Shown here one piece after another: positions 1 to 7,175 of a DNA stretch of 16,961 nt. The DNA lies in the NCBI GenBank assembly GCA_016210425.1, contig JACQUE010000064.1, positions 1 to 16,961 on the forward strand, read 5' to 3'. Below the pieces are notes generated by a model, which saw nothing but the letters and a program-made list of their open reading frames with translations, did not search any database and was not told the DNA's origin. Made by a program: the position numbers and the translations under genes. The stretch's first letter is position 1; each line of letters starts with the position of its first letter. The DNA is from Chloroflexota bacterium (GTDB lineage Bacteria > Chloroflexota > Dehalococcoidia > JACQUE01).

Positions 1-437
1 ATCTCGGTGAGCAGGTAATCCCGGTAGGGACCGGTTTGGCCGAAGTTGGAGACGGAGGTCATGATGAGGTCGGGCTTGACGTCCTTGAGAGCCGCGTAGT
101 CGAGGCCCAGCGAGGGCATGACCCGTGGGCTGAAGCTTTCGACTACCACATGTGCCTGCCGCACGAGCTGCTTGAAGAGGAGCACCCCGGTTCCCGTCTT
201 GAGGTCGAGGGTGATGCTCTTCTTGTTGGTGTTGAGATAGAGGAAGAGCCCGCTGGTCTCAGGGTTGGGGATATCGCGAAGGAAAGGACCTTCCTGCCTG
301 GCCGGGTCGCCGGTGCCCGGCGGCTCCACCTTTATGACCTCGGCCCCGAAGTCAGCCAGCAGCTTCGTGCAGTACGGGCCGGCGATGCAGTGCGTCAGGT
401 CTATCACCTTGAGTCCGGCTAACGCTTGCTCAGTCAT
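1..437 (-). CDS. CaiB/BaiF family CoA-transferase (class III), N-terminal part, cut by window edge
   Basis: The minus-strand reading begins at ATG 437 behind a GAGGAG ribosome site and runs off the window after 145 codons. It starts MTEQALAGLKVIDLTHCIAG, followed by a segment reading PYCTKLLADFGAEVIKVEPP and then GDPAR. This is the standard N-terminus of class III CoA-transferases (formyl-CoA/carnitine CoA-transferase family, usually about 400 residues). These enzymes move CoA between carboxylic acids in the cytoplasm. The segments NKKSITLDLK and the later ESFSPRVMPSLGLDY also match the family. The catalytic Asp lies beyond the visible part, so activity and substrate cannot be judged. It lies downstream of the MaoC-like and thiolase genes on the same strand, which suggests activation or transfer of an acid in the same catabolic route. 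The family assignment is firm; the substrate is unknown. Confidence 0.93.
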   Translation of the reverse strand, partial: MTEQALAGLKVIDLTHCIAGPYCTKLLADFGAEVIKVEPPGTGDPARQEGPFLRDIPNPETSGLFLYLNTNKKSITLDLKTGTGVLLFKQLVRQAHVVVESFSPRVMPSLGLDYAALKDVKPDLIMTSVSNFGQTGPYRDYLLTE

Positions 438-473
438 AGTCACTCCTCACAGTCGGACTTGCCTCGCACCAAA

Positions 474-504
474 AAGGCGCCTTGCCTCTAGCCCAAGACG
501 CCTT
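474..504 (-). terminator. Possible weak hairpin terminator in the gap before the CoA-transferase
   Basis: On the minus strand, AAGGCG pairs with CGCCTT across a 19-base loop and is followed by a short T run (five Ts including the end of the stem). It lies after the MaoC-like stop and about 35 bases before the CoA-transferase start. It could be an attenuator or terminator separating the two genes. The stem is short and the loop long, so this is tentative. Confidence 0.25.
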
Positions 505-620
505 CCTAACTTTCTATGTGGCAGAGGCGCTCTCGCCAACTCCGCGACGTAGTTACCTCCTGGGGAAGTCCCCGGAAGCCTTGTGTCTCACGACTCCCAA
601 TCGGCCCTGGCCTATGCCTC

Positions 621-650
621 ACTGGGGACGCCCCTGCGAGCGTCCCCAGT
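621..650 (-). terminator. Perfect 10-bp inverted repeat just downstream of the MaoC-like gene
   Basis: ACTGGGGACG and CGTCCCCAGT form a perfect 10-bp stem around a 10-base loop, starting about 30 bases after the minus-strand MaoC-like stop codon. The position fits a transcript-end or mRNA-stabilising hairpin. No T tract follows on either strand, so it is not a classical intrinsic terminator. Confidence 0.4.
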
Positions 651-681
651 CCTGGTATGACTACTGTCTGCGTTGCTAGGT

Positions 682-1920
682 CTACAGGTTCTTCCAGACG
701 ACGTCGTCCGGGTTGGCCTTGGAGGGAACGATGATCTCCGCCGAGCCCTCCGTCACCTTGAACCCGAGCTGGTTCTGGTTCCAGACTTCGATCTCCAGGA
801 CGTTGAGCTTGCCCTCCTGGCGCTTGCCGTTCACCTTGCCGTAGAGCCAGGTGGTATCGCCCATAACGTTGAAGACGGGGAAGCGGATGGACAGCTTGTG
901 CAGGAAGCTGTAGTCGCCGCCCCAGTTGGTGAGCATGTTGATGCTCCAGTTGATCCTCTGATAGCCTGCGTCGTAGGCGCCTGGCAGTCCCAGGTAGCGC
1001 TGGCAGCGCTCGTTGCTGTTGTGGATGACTACGGGTACCTCGGGGATGCCCCATTCATTCACGAAGGGGAGCCCCGGGTGGCGCTCAAACAGCACCGTCA
1101 GCACCTGCTTGTGGCTCCAGCTCCACTCGCCCGGCTCGCCCCTGGCGAAGCCTCCGCCGCCACCCTCACCGACGGAACGCTGCGCAGGGCTCGTGGGGCC
1201 CTTGATGAGGGGCCATATCTCGTCGCCCACGCTGACATCCTCAAAGAACAGCTTCTGAGAGCCGCGCAGCTTCGTATTGGCGTAGTCGTCCTGGATCTTC
1301 TTGATGTCCTCCGGGCTGTAGGAGGCAAGGCCACGCATCTTCTGGTTGACCGCCTTCTCCTTGGCCGTCTCGCGCTCGGCCCGGTGCCAGGAGGTGTACA
1401 CGGAAGCGATGTGCTCGCCAGTGCGGTTGAAGCCCTTGTTCTCGTACTCCTGGATGACCGCCTGGTCCGTCGTCCGGCTGGGAACGACGCGAACGTCGGT
1501 AAGGTACGTCTTGCCGATGAGGACATCGCCTATCAGAAGCGGTTTCTTCCACTCGATGGTCGTGCCGCGGAACCAGGCGTGCAGGCCCGGCATGCCGTCG
1601 CGAGCGGCGTTGGTCTGCTCGATGCCCATGATGGTGGCGGGCGGCACTACGATCGTGCCATAGGGCGACTTCCGGGCATACTCCATATCGAGGTAGAGGG
1701 GATTGTAGTCCCCCGCCGACATGGCGAAGCGCCGCGCACGAGTGGCGGTGAACTTCCGGTCCTCGATCTCCCAGTCCAGGAGGTTCGAGCTCCGCTCTAC
1801 GCCGATGCGCGCCTTGAGGGCATTTACGGCCGCCTCGGTGATCTTGCCATACTCAATGTTTCCGCCCTTGTCTTTGTAGCCATAACCCCTTGTCTGCTCC
1901 CCCTGCTTCGTCTCGGCCAT
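682..1920 (-). CDS. MaoC-like double-hotdog acyl-CoA dehydratase-family protein
   Basis: The 412-residue protein starts at ATG 1920 behind a GGAGGGAG ribosome site. Residues about 45-180 form a MaoC_dehydrat_N / FAS1-like hotdog domain. The diagnostic stretch is SAGDYNPLYLD (D71, N73, P74, Y76), then YARKSPYGTIVVPPATIM. A Gly-rich linker (SVGEGGGGGF) leads to a second hotdog half at about 270-405. Proteins of this build hydrate or dehydrate acyl-CoA thioesters. The His of the classical R-hydratase motif (GDxNPxH) is Tyr76 here, as is common in N-terminal halves of this type, and I see no clear GDxxPxH in the C-terminal half. The exact reaction therefore stays open. It lies 62 bases behind the thiolase on the same strand, consistent with one catabolic transcript handling CoA esters. 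Confidence 0.85.
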   Translation of the reverse strand: MAETKQGEQTRGYGYKDKGGNIEYGKITEAAVNALKARIGVERSSNLLDWEIEDRKFTATRARRFAMSAGDYNPLYLDMEYARKSPYGTIVVPPATIMGIEQTNAARDGMPGLHAWFRGTTIEWKKPLLIGDVLIGKTYLTDVRVVPSRTTDQAVIQEYENKGFNRTGEHIASVYTSWHRAERETAKEKAVNQKMRGLASYSPEDIKKIQDDYANTKLRGSQKLFFEDVSVGDEIWPLIKGPTSPAQRSVGEGGGGGFARGEPGEWSWSHKQVLTVLFERHPGLPFVNEWGIPEVPVVIHNSNERCQRYLGLPGAYDAGYQRINWSINMLTNWGGDYSFLHKLSIRFPVFNVMGDTTWLYGKVNGKRQEGKLNVLEIEVWNQNQLGFKVTEGSAEIIVPSKANPDDVVWKNL

Positions 1921-1982
1921 AGGGTTCTCCCTCCTTCTAATTACGCGACTTGGAAACCGGAAGATGCATCAGTCTTAGCTGC

Positions 1983-3161
1983 TTACACCCTCTCGAAAAC
2001 GGTGGCTATGCCCTGGCCGCCGCCAATGCAGAGGGTGACTATCCCGTATCTACCCCGCCTGCGCTCCAACTCATACATTAGCTTGATGGTGAGGATAGCG
2101 CCGGTCGCTCCGACCGGGTGGCCCAGCGCGATGGCCCCACCGTTCACGTTCACCTTCTCCGGGTCCAGGCCTAGCTCTCGGATGCAAGCGACTGCCGGGG
2201 AGGCGAAGGCCTCGTTAAGTTCTACGATATCTATGTCCTTCAGGCTTAGGCCGGTCTTCTGAAGCACTTTCCGCACGGCGGGTACCGGGCCCATCCCCAT
2301 GTAGGCGGGGTCGAGGCCAACGTTCGCCGTGCCGACGATACGAAGGATGGGCTTCTTGCCCAACTCCTGCGCCTTGGCTTCGGACATCAGCACGAGAGCG
2401 GCCGCCCCGTCATTGATGCCCGAGGCGTTGCCGGCCGTCACCTTACCGTCGGGCTTAAAGGCAGGGCGCAGCTTGGAGAGGACCTCGAGGCTTGTGTCGC
2501 GGCGTGCGTGCTCGTCGACGTCGAAGGGCTTCGGCCCACCGCGCTGCGGCACCATCACCGGCACGATCTGGTCCTTGAAGCGGCCTGCGTCAATAGCGGC
2601 GATGGCGCGCTGGTGGCTCTGGAGGGCGAATTCGTCCTGGGCCTCGCGCGAGACCTCGTATTTCTCCGCCACGTTCTCGGCCGTTATACCCATGTGATAG
2701 TTGTTGAAGGGGCATTGCAATGAGCCGCCGGCCAGCGTGTCCACCAACTCTCCGCTGCCAAGGCGGTAGCCAAAGCGGGCCTGGCGCAGGATAAAGGGGG
2801 CCTGGTCCATGCTCTCGGTGCCGCCCGCCACGACGATATCGCCATCGCCGCTGCTGATAAAGCGTGCGCCGGTGTTGATGGCCTCCAAACCCGAGCCGCA
2901 CATCCGGTTCAACGCCAGGGCCGGCACCTCTACCGGCACACCTGCCTTGACCGCGGACTTTCTGGCGACATGGCCATCGCCGCCCACGAGGGTAGTGCAA
3001 CCCATGACAACGTGCTCGACCTGTGAGGTCTCAATCCCAGCGCGCTCCACGGCAGACTTGATGGCCGTGGCACCAAGCTCGTCAGCGGGTATATCGCGAA
3101 TGGTCCCATTGAAGGTCCCAATCGCTGTCCTGGCCCCGCTAACCACCACAACTCCCGACAT
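1983..3161 (-). CDS. Thiolase (acetyl-CoA C-acyltransferase family)
   Basis: The 392-residue protein starts at ATG 3161 behind AGGAGG and has the normal length for the family. The three catalytic positions are in place: Cys88 in [11 protein letters not shown], His348 in [15 protein letters not shown], and Cys378 in CIGGGQG. NEAFA is also present. Thiolases cleave 3-ketoacyl-CoA with CoA to acetyl-CoA and a shortened acyl-CoA, or run the reverse condensation. The sequence alone does not separate a degradative FadA-type role from an AtoB/PhaA-type biosynthetic role. Linkage to a MaoC-like hydratase and a CoA-transferase favours beta-oxidation-like degradation of an organic acid. It is probably the first gene of the minus-strand unit, driven from the divergent region at 3162-3429. 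Confidence 0.95.
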   Translation of the reverse strand: MSGVVVVSGARTAIGTFNGTIRDIPADELGATAIKSAVERAGIETSQVEHVVMGCTTLVGGDGHVARKSAVKAGVPVEVPALALNRMCGSGLEAINTGARFISSGDGDIVVAGGTESMDQAPFILRQARFGYRLGSGELVDTLAGGSLQCPFNNYHMGITAENVAEKYEVSREAQDEFALQSHQRAIAAIDAGRFKDQIVPVMVPQRGGPKPFDVDEHARRDTSLEVLSKLRPAFKPDGKVTAGNASGINDGAAALVLMSEAKAQELGKKPILRIVGTANVGLDPAYMGMGPVPAVRKVLQKTGLSLKDIDIVELNEAFASPAVACIRELGLDPEKVNVNGGAIALGHPVGATGAILTIKLMYELERRRGRYGIVTLCIGGGQGIATVFERV

Positions 3162-3303
3162 GCATACCTCCTCGTTTATCGGCTATGCCTGGCCCGGGGC
3201 GCTCGCAGGAGTGCTCCAAGTCAGGCAAGGTCATCACTTTATGCGATAAGGCCTGAACCTATCTTTGGCATAGACGAAAAAGGGCCAGGCCGTCGTTCCC
3301 TAC

Positions 3304-3330
3304 TTTATACCCCAACCCCCAGCTTGTCAA
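3304..3330 (-). promoter_or_regulatory. Candidate sigma70-type promoter for the thiolase operon
   Basis: Reading the minus strand, a perfect TTGACA (complement of 3325-3330) is followed after 15 bases by TATAAA (complement of 3304-3309). Shifting the -10 by two bases (TAAAGT) gives a 17-base spacer. It points towards the thiolase and would give a leader of about 130 bases. The spacer is short for the best-looking -10, so confidence is moderate. Confidence 0.45.
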
Positions 3331-3382
3331 CCCCTGCCGCTCGACGATACCTACCAAAGGCTCCAGCCATCCGATTGCCCTG

Positions 3383-3391
3383 TGCTATACT
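3383..3391 (+). promoter_or_regulatory. Extended -10 promoter for the HD-domain gene and rsmG
   Basis: TGCTATACT is an extended -10 element (TG-N-TATACT) about 40 bases upstream of the HD-domain gene's ATG. No good -35 hexamer is found at 16-18 bases, which is usual for extended -10 promoters. Together with the opposing thiolase promoter it makes this a divergent control region. Confidence 0.45.
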
Positions 3392-3429
3392 GAAGCGACT
3401 GTAAACGACGCCTCTACCGGAGGAGACGG

Positions 3430-3981
3430 ATGGACCGAGACGCGGCTCTCCACATCGTTGACGATCTGGTAAAGACAGACAACATAAGGAAGCACCTGAT
3501 CGCCAACGAGGCCATCATGCGAGCGCTAGGCAGGATGTTTGAACCGGCGAAGGCGGAGGAATACGCCCTGGCAGGCTTACTGCACGACGCGGACTACGAG
3601 GCGACAGAGAAAGACCTAGCCATGCATACGGACCTTGTGGCCAAGCGGATGCGAGAGGCCGGCGCCGGCGAGGAGCTGGTGACCGCCGTCCTGGGCCACT
3701 GCGATAAGGCCGCGCGCGACACGATGATGGCAAAATGCCTCTATGCCGGCGACAATATGGCGGGACTGATCACGGCGGCGGCGCTGGTGAGGCCGGATAG
3801 GAAGCTGGATGGTTTGACGCCGAAGTCGGTGTTGAAGCGGTTCAAAGAGCCGGCCTTCGCGCGCGGCGCTAATCGTGAAGAGATACTCACCTGTGAGCGC
3901 GAGATGGGGATGCCGCTGTCCGAGTTCACCGAGGTATGCCTGGAGGCGATGAAGAGCGTCGCGGATGATCTGGGGCTCTGA
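3430..3981 (+). CDS. HD-domain protein, putative metal-dependent phosphohydrolase
   Basis: The 183-residue protein starts at ATG 3430 with GGAGGAG just upstream. It carries the ordered metal ligands of the HD superfamily: His22 (IRKHLIANEA), His52-Asp53 (GLLHDADYE), His66 (AMHT), His90 (VLGHCD) and Asp108 (AGDNMAGLI). Small stand-alone HD proteins of this type are cytoplasmic metal-dependent phosphohydrolases or phosphodiesterases of mostly unknown substrate. No second domain, signal peptide or membrane segment is visible. rsmG starts six bases after its stop, so the two are very probably cotranscribed. That does not by itself tell its function. The fold is clear; the substrate is unknown. 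Confidence 0.88.
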   Translation: MDRDAALHIVDDLVKTDNIRKHLIANEAIMRALGRMFEPAKAEEYALAGLLHDADYEATEKDLAMHTDLVAKRMREAGAGEELVTAVLGHCDKAARDTMMAKCLYAGDNMAGLITAAALVRPDRKLDGLTPKSVLKRFKEPAFARGANREEILTCEREMGMPLSEFTEVCLEAMKSVADDLGL

Positions 3982-3987
3982 GGGATT

Positions 3988-4692
3988 ATGGATCGGCTGC
4001 AACGGGGGCTGAGGGAGTGGGGTTGGGAGCTGACGCCGGCGCAACGCGAGCAGTTCGAGTGGTACTACCGCGAGCTTGTCGAGTGGAATAAGCGGTTCAA
4101 CCTCACGAAGATCACAGACTACGAGGAAGTTCAGGTCCGCCACTTCCTCGACTCCCTATCGGCCCTTCAAGTCATGGGTGCACCAGAGGAAGCCCGCATA
4201 ATCGACGTCGGCAGCGGGCCCGGTTTCCCCGGGCTGCCCATCAAGATAGTCCTGCCCCAGGTGCACCTCGTCCTTCTGGACTCCGTCGGCAAAAAGACCC
4301 ACTTCCTGGAGCATATCTGCGGAGTTCTAGGACTGCCGGACGTCGAGGTCATCAAAGAGCGGGCCGAAGTCCTGGCCCACAACCCCGCCTATCGCGAGAC
4401 CTTCGACTGGGCCCTGGCGCGGGCCGTCGATAAGCTGCCCTCGCTGGTGGAGGTCCTCCTTCCCTTCTGCCGTCCCGGTGGTGCGGCCATTGCCTACAAA
4501 GGCCCAGAGGTGGCCGAGGAGCTTGGCGAGGCAGAGAACGCTATCGCTACGATGGGCGGAAGCATCCGAGAGGTACGTGAGTTCTACCTGGATGGCTCCG
4601 AGCGTTCTCTGGTGGTGATAGACAAATCAACTCCAACGCCCGCCCGCTATCCTCGTCGCCCTGGCCTCCCCCGCAAACGCCCCACGCGCTAG
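3988..4692 (+). CDS. rsmG: 16S rRNA (guanine(527)-N7)-methyltransferase RsmG (GidB)
   Basis: The 234-residue SAM-dependent methyltransferase methylates N7 of G527 in the 16S rRNA 530 loop. In many bacteria loss of this enzyme gives low-level streptomycin resistance. Visible family marks are the N-terminal segment WNKRFNLTKITDYEEVQVRH, then HFLDSL, the SAM-binding motif I IIDVGSGPGFPGLPIKIV at residues 71-88, LLDSVGKKTHFLEH, and RAVDKL. The tail PARYPRRPGLPRKRP is typical of the family. Length is normal. The ATG at 3988 is six bases after the HD-domain gene, with GAGGG just upstream. It is followed by the tRNA-Arg gene. Confidence 0.96.
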   Translation: MDRLQRGLREWGWELTPAQREQFEWYYRELVEWNKRFNLTKITDYEEVQVRHFLDSLSALQVMGAPEEARIIDVGSGPGFPGLPIKIVLPQVHLVLLDSVGKKTHFLEHICGVLGLPDVEVIKERAEVLAHNPAYRETFDWALARAVDKLPSLVEVLLPFCRPGGAAIAYKGPEVAEELGEAENAIATMGGSIREVREFYLDGSERSLVVIDKSTPTPARYPRRPGLPRKRPTR

Positions 4693-4726
4693 CTCCATCC
4701 TTCCCTTACAATGCGACGCCTTGCTG

Positions 4727-4756
4727 TTGAACTAAGGGCCGGCTTTGCAAGATAAT
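4727..4756 (+). promoter_or_regulatory. Candidate promoter of the tRNA-Arg gene
   Basis: TTGAAC (4727-4732) and GATAAT (4751-4756) are separated by 18 bases and lie 25 bases before the mature tRNA 5' end. This is the expected position for a tRNA promoter. The -35 matches four of six consensus bases and the -10 five of six. Confidence 0.5.
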
Positions 4757-4781
4757 GTAGGCGATGCTCCAACACTCGCGC

Positions 4782-4857
<76 letters not shown>

Positions 4858-4888
4858 GGCGATCGGGAATGCTGCCCTTGTGGGGACT

Positions 4889-5053
4889 ATGAATAAAGAA
4901 CAGGAACGCCAAGACATATGGGTGGGGTATGACCCGCAACGGGTCAAGGAGGCGCTACGCAAGAGTGCCGGTGCCCTGGCGGGCGACCGGAAGGCCCTCT
5001 TACAGGATATCCACCGAGCCCGAAAGCAAGGTAGCCGAGGTCGTCCGGCATAA
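4889..5053 (+). CDS. VapB-type antitoxin of a VapBC pair (54 residues)
   Basis: I chose ATG 4889 (MNKEQERQDIWVGYDPQRVK) because any in-frame start further upstream would lie inside the tRNA gene. The protein is short, charged and helical. The core GYDPQRVKEALRKSAGAL and the C-terminal DIHRARKQGSRGRP resemble short antitoxins that precede PIN-domain toxins. Those tails wrap the toxin and block its active site. No AbrB or ribbon-helix-helix DNA-binding half is recognisable, so autoregulation by this protein is uncertain. The toxin starts two bases after its stop, the usual coupled arrangement. Assignment rests on gene pairing plus resemblance recalled from such antitoxins. Confidence 0.75.
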   Translation: MNKEQERQDIWVGYDPQRVKEALRKSAGALAGDRKALLQDIHRARKQGSRGRPA

Positions 5054-5055
5054 CT

Positions 5056-5457
5056 ATGCCCTACCTCATCGATACCGACTGGGTCATCGATTATCTGGCC
5101 GATGCTGCCGATGCGCTTCAACTGCTTGAACGCCTTGCAGAGGACGGAATCGCCATCAGCATCATCACCTATATGGAGATATACCAAGGTGTTGACCGAA
5201 GTCCCAACCCGGCAGAGGCCGAAGCTATACTTCAATCTTTCTTGGAGGCTGTCCCTATCTTGCCCTTTTCTCTCTCCGTGGCGCGGCGATGCGCCCATCT
5301 CAGGGAGGAGCTGAGAAGCCGCAGGCGGCGGGTCAATCAGCGAGCCTTGGACCTCATCATCGCCGCCACCGCCCTGGAGCATAGCCTAACCCTCGTCACG
5401 CGCAACGTCGAGGACTACGAGGACATCCCGGGGGTAGAGCTCTACAGCGCTAGTTAG
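5056..5457 (+). CDS. vapC: VapC-type PIN-domain ribonuclease toxin
   Basis: The 133-residue protein spans one complete PIN domain. The acidic metal-binding residues appear in order: Asp6 in YLIDTDWVID, Glu41 in ITYMEIYQG, Asp99 in QRALDLIIAATAL, and an Asp near 120 in TRNVEDYEDIPG. VapC toxins are Mg-dependent endoribonucleases that cut tRNA or rRNA and stop translation unless bound by VapB. All catalytic positions look intact, so the toxin should be active. It lies two bases behind the antitoxin and has no own strong ribosome site, suggesting coupled translation. The cellular target cannot be read from the sequence. Confidence 0.92.
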   Translation: MPYLIDTDWVIDYLADAADALQLLERLAEDGIAISIITYMEIYQGVDRSPNPAEAEAILQSFLEAVPILPFSLSVARRCAHLREELRSRRRRVNQRALDLIIAATALEHSLTLVTRNVEDYEDIPGVELYSAS

Positions 5458-5663
5458 AGCGGCAGGCAAGATGCTTTGGGATGTTCTCGTATCGATCCGG
5501 CGGCGATGACCGGCACCCACCACCCAGCTATCCCTGAATCATTGTAGGGCGGTCAATGGCACCGACCATCACGCACACGACTATTGACTGGGCCAAGCTT
5601 TCTCGCTAGGCTGCCACCATGAAGGACTGAACCTCCAGGGATCTTTGGTGTCGGTGCGTTAAC

Positions 5664-6512
5664 ATGGAAATAACGGACATCCCGAGCCAGATTGCCCGCG
5701 CCTTCAAATACTCCTTACGTTCAAAGACCAGCTTCCTACTCTCGTTGCTAGCGGCGGGCTTGGTCTTGGGCGTCTCTTTTGACCTCCTGTATGGCTTTGG
5801 CTACAGGAGGGTATTCAACACAAAGGATGCCCACTACGGTCCGACGTTTTGGTCTAGTCTACTGTTCGTTGCTCTTGTTCTCCCAGTCGCCTCTGGACTC
5901 TACAGCATTCTCCGCGCTCGCGCGCAGACTCGGCCGTTCCAGCCTGGCCGCTATGGGATTGCCATAGCCCCGTTCGAGGTCTTTTCCCTCGATCCAGATA
6001 CCCTCGGCACGTCAAGCAAGCTACAGGCTCTAGACACGGTTATGAATCAGTTTTTCACTGCCGCAAACGGAATCATCAATCAAGAGAACTGGGCACAAAG
6101 CTTTGAGTTTCGCTTCCTGCCTCCCAACATCCGGATTCACAATACGCAAGAAGCAGTCGCCCAACGGACATCGTTGGGTGCTACACTGATTATCTGGGGG
6201 GAGGTAATCCAACAAAGCTACTCACCGCTCAGGATAGTTTTCCATCTCCTTGGGACAGAACTCGACCTAACAATGCAAGGTCCCCTAGACCCTTTTACCC
6301 CGATTCCGTTCTTGAAGTTCTGCGCCCTTTCTGCCGCCGCTTTCTCCCATCGAGCCAACGGCGAGCATCAGCGGGCAAGGGAACTGTTTTTGCTTGCTAG
6401 AAGCCCCGCGAGCGAACTCGATAAGCAAGCCAATACCAACACGAATGTCGCCATTATCGACGGGTGCGTCAGTAAGTTGGACGATGCGATGAAGAAGGAC
6501 GTGGCCACCTGA
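5664..6512 (+). CDS. Hypothetical membrane-anchored protein with two N-terminal helices
   Basis: I do not recognise this 282-residue protein as a named family. Two hydrophobic segments, at residues about 23-45 and 62-84, make a membrane hairpin separated by a short polar loop. The remaining about 190 residues are soluble and lie on the same side as the N-terminus. Inside them GYGIAIAPFEVFSLD-like beta strands near 96-110 and the stretch SLGATLIIWGEVIQ at 170-183 recall the alpha/beta fold of TolB-N/CsgG/FlgO-like domains, where a GA..vvWG segment is common. This is a weak resemblance only. A helical tail (221-270, AAAFSHRANGEHQRARELFLLA) could be a single TPR-like hairpin. The ribosome site before ATG 5664 is poor. 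The gene looks less GC-rich than its neighbours and lies inside the possible island. Confidence 0.7.
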   Translation: MEITDIPSQIARAFKYSLRSKTSFLLSLLAAGLVLGVSFDLLYGFGYRRVFNTKDAHYGPTFWSSLLFVALVLPVASGLYSILRARAQTRPFQPGRYGIAIAPFEVFSLDPDTLGTSSKLQALDTVMNQFFTAANGIINQENWAQSFEFRFLPPNIRIHNTQEAVAQRTSLGATLIIWGEVIQQSYSPLRIVFHLLGTELDLTMQGPLDPFTPIPFLKFCALSAAAFSHRANGEHQRARELFLLARSPASELDKQANTNTNVAIIDGCVSKLDDAMKKDVAT

Positions 6513-6581
6513 TAATGAAGAGGTCCATCACTGGAAAGGTTCAGCGAGGGACCGCCGCGAGGGGTACACTGAGCGCAGCAG

Positions 6582-6674
6582 CTACGCTCGCATGGCCTCA
6601 AACCCATACTGGACGAAGTGCCGGTCGAAGGTGAACGCTATGTCTACGCCTAAGCGCTTCATTCTCGACCTCAT
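6582..6674 (-). pseudogene. C-terminal remnant of a PIN-domain (VapC-like) toxin
   Basis: On the minus strand the frame ending at TAG 6582-6584 reads MKRLGVDIAFTFDRHFVQYG then FEAMRA. This is the typical C-terminal end of PIN toxins (RLGV..AFTFDRHF..YGF). Upstream in this frame a TAG at 6675-6677 closes it, and the N-terminal part with the first Asp and the Glu is missing. Only about 180 bases separate it from the next gene, too little for a whole PIN domain, so it is a decayed fragment. The rest of the gap (6513-6581 and 6675-6853) shows no further gene; the bases just before 6854 hold that gene's ribosome site. Confidence 0.6.
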
Positions 6675-6853
6675 CTAACGGCTGGTTCTTGCCGACTCTG
6701 CTATTGTACCAAGCAGCAGTTCGAGGTTCGAGCCCGCTATAGCATGCGGTGCTGCGCGCCGTGCAGAGCTGTCGCAGCCGCCCGGCGTCCCGTCCGTCGC
6801 CTTGCACGGCATGCTAATATTGCGACAGCAACTCGTTACTGCGAGGTGGAGCA

Positions 6854-7102
6854 ATGGCAGGAGTAGTCATGCCAAAGTGGATGCTTACAGAAGAGGAGAT
6901 AGACGGGAGCTACACCCCGGTCAACCACATATACGCAACGCATAGGCTCAGCATCGACCAGATTCAGGAGATCATCTTGGCGGGCAACCGGAGGCTTGTC
7001 GAGTGGATAAGTAAGAATCTACTCCGTGAGTCTGACGGCGGGACGCACCTTAGTATAAGTAAAGACGAGTGGCAGCAACTGCGCAGGGACGTACGGTGTT
7101 AA
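6854..7102 (+). CDS. Small hypothetical protein (82 residues)
   Basis: I do not recognise this protein. It begins MAGVVMPKWMLTEEEIDGSY at ATG 6854 behind GAGGTGGAG. A second in-frame ATG at 6869 has AGGAG five bases before it and is an equally good start. The middle (RLSIDQIQEIILAGNRRLVEWISKNLL) is predicted to be helical and could be a short helix-turn-helix. The C-terminus LSISKDEWQQLRRDV looks like another amphipathic helix. No signal peptide or membrane segment is seen. The strong ribosome sites and a reading frame of normal codon use argue that it is real. Its neighbours, a toxin remnant and a lipoprotein, give no functional hint. Confidence 0.6.
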   Translation: MAGVVMPKWMLTEEEIDGSYTPVNHIYATHRLSIDQIQEIILAGNRRLVEWISKNLLRESDGGTHLSISKDEWQQLRRDVRC

Positions 7103-7161
7103 GATGTATGGGGAATACGAGTTTCACTCTGCGAACCAGATGCAACAGGTTTGAGAGATGC

Positions 7162-7169
7162 AAGGAGAG
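7162..7169 (+). promoter_or_regulatory. Ribosome binding site fixing the GTG start of the DUF1573-like lipoprotein
   Basis: AAGGAGAG lies six bases before GTG 7176. The in-frame ATG at 7158 has only a poor site (TTGAGAG directly adjacent) and would add six residues before the Arg-rich start of the signal peptide. GTG 7176 is therefore preferred. Confidence 0.6.
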
Positions 7170-7175
7170 TGGATA

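Noticed and set aside
673..2262. Long plus-strand open frame of 529 codons across the MaoC-like gene and into the thiolase gene
   Set aside because: It lies opposite two genes with clear family motifs and good ribosome sites; its own translation has no recognisable domain and comes from GC-rich antisense codon structure.
5584..5612. TTGACT with TAGGCT 17 bases later as promoter for the orphan membrane protein
   Set aside because: The -10 matches only three of six consensus bases; kept out of the feature list.
6715..6750. GGTTCGAGCCC, resembling a tRNA T arm
   Set aside because: The surrounding bases do not form a T stem (two of five pairs fail) and no acceptor, D or anticodon arm can be drawn.
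7104..7154. 16-codon open frame between the small unknown protein and the lipoprotein
   Set aside because: Too short, no ribosome site and no recognisable sequence.
7158..7175. ATG 7158 as start of the DUF1573-like lipoprotein
   Set aside because: GTG 7176 has a much better ribosome site and gives a standard lipoprotein signal peptide.
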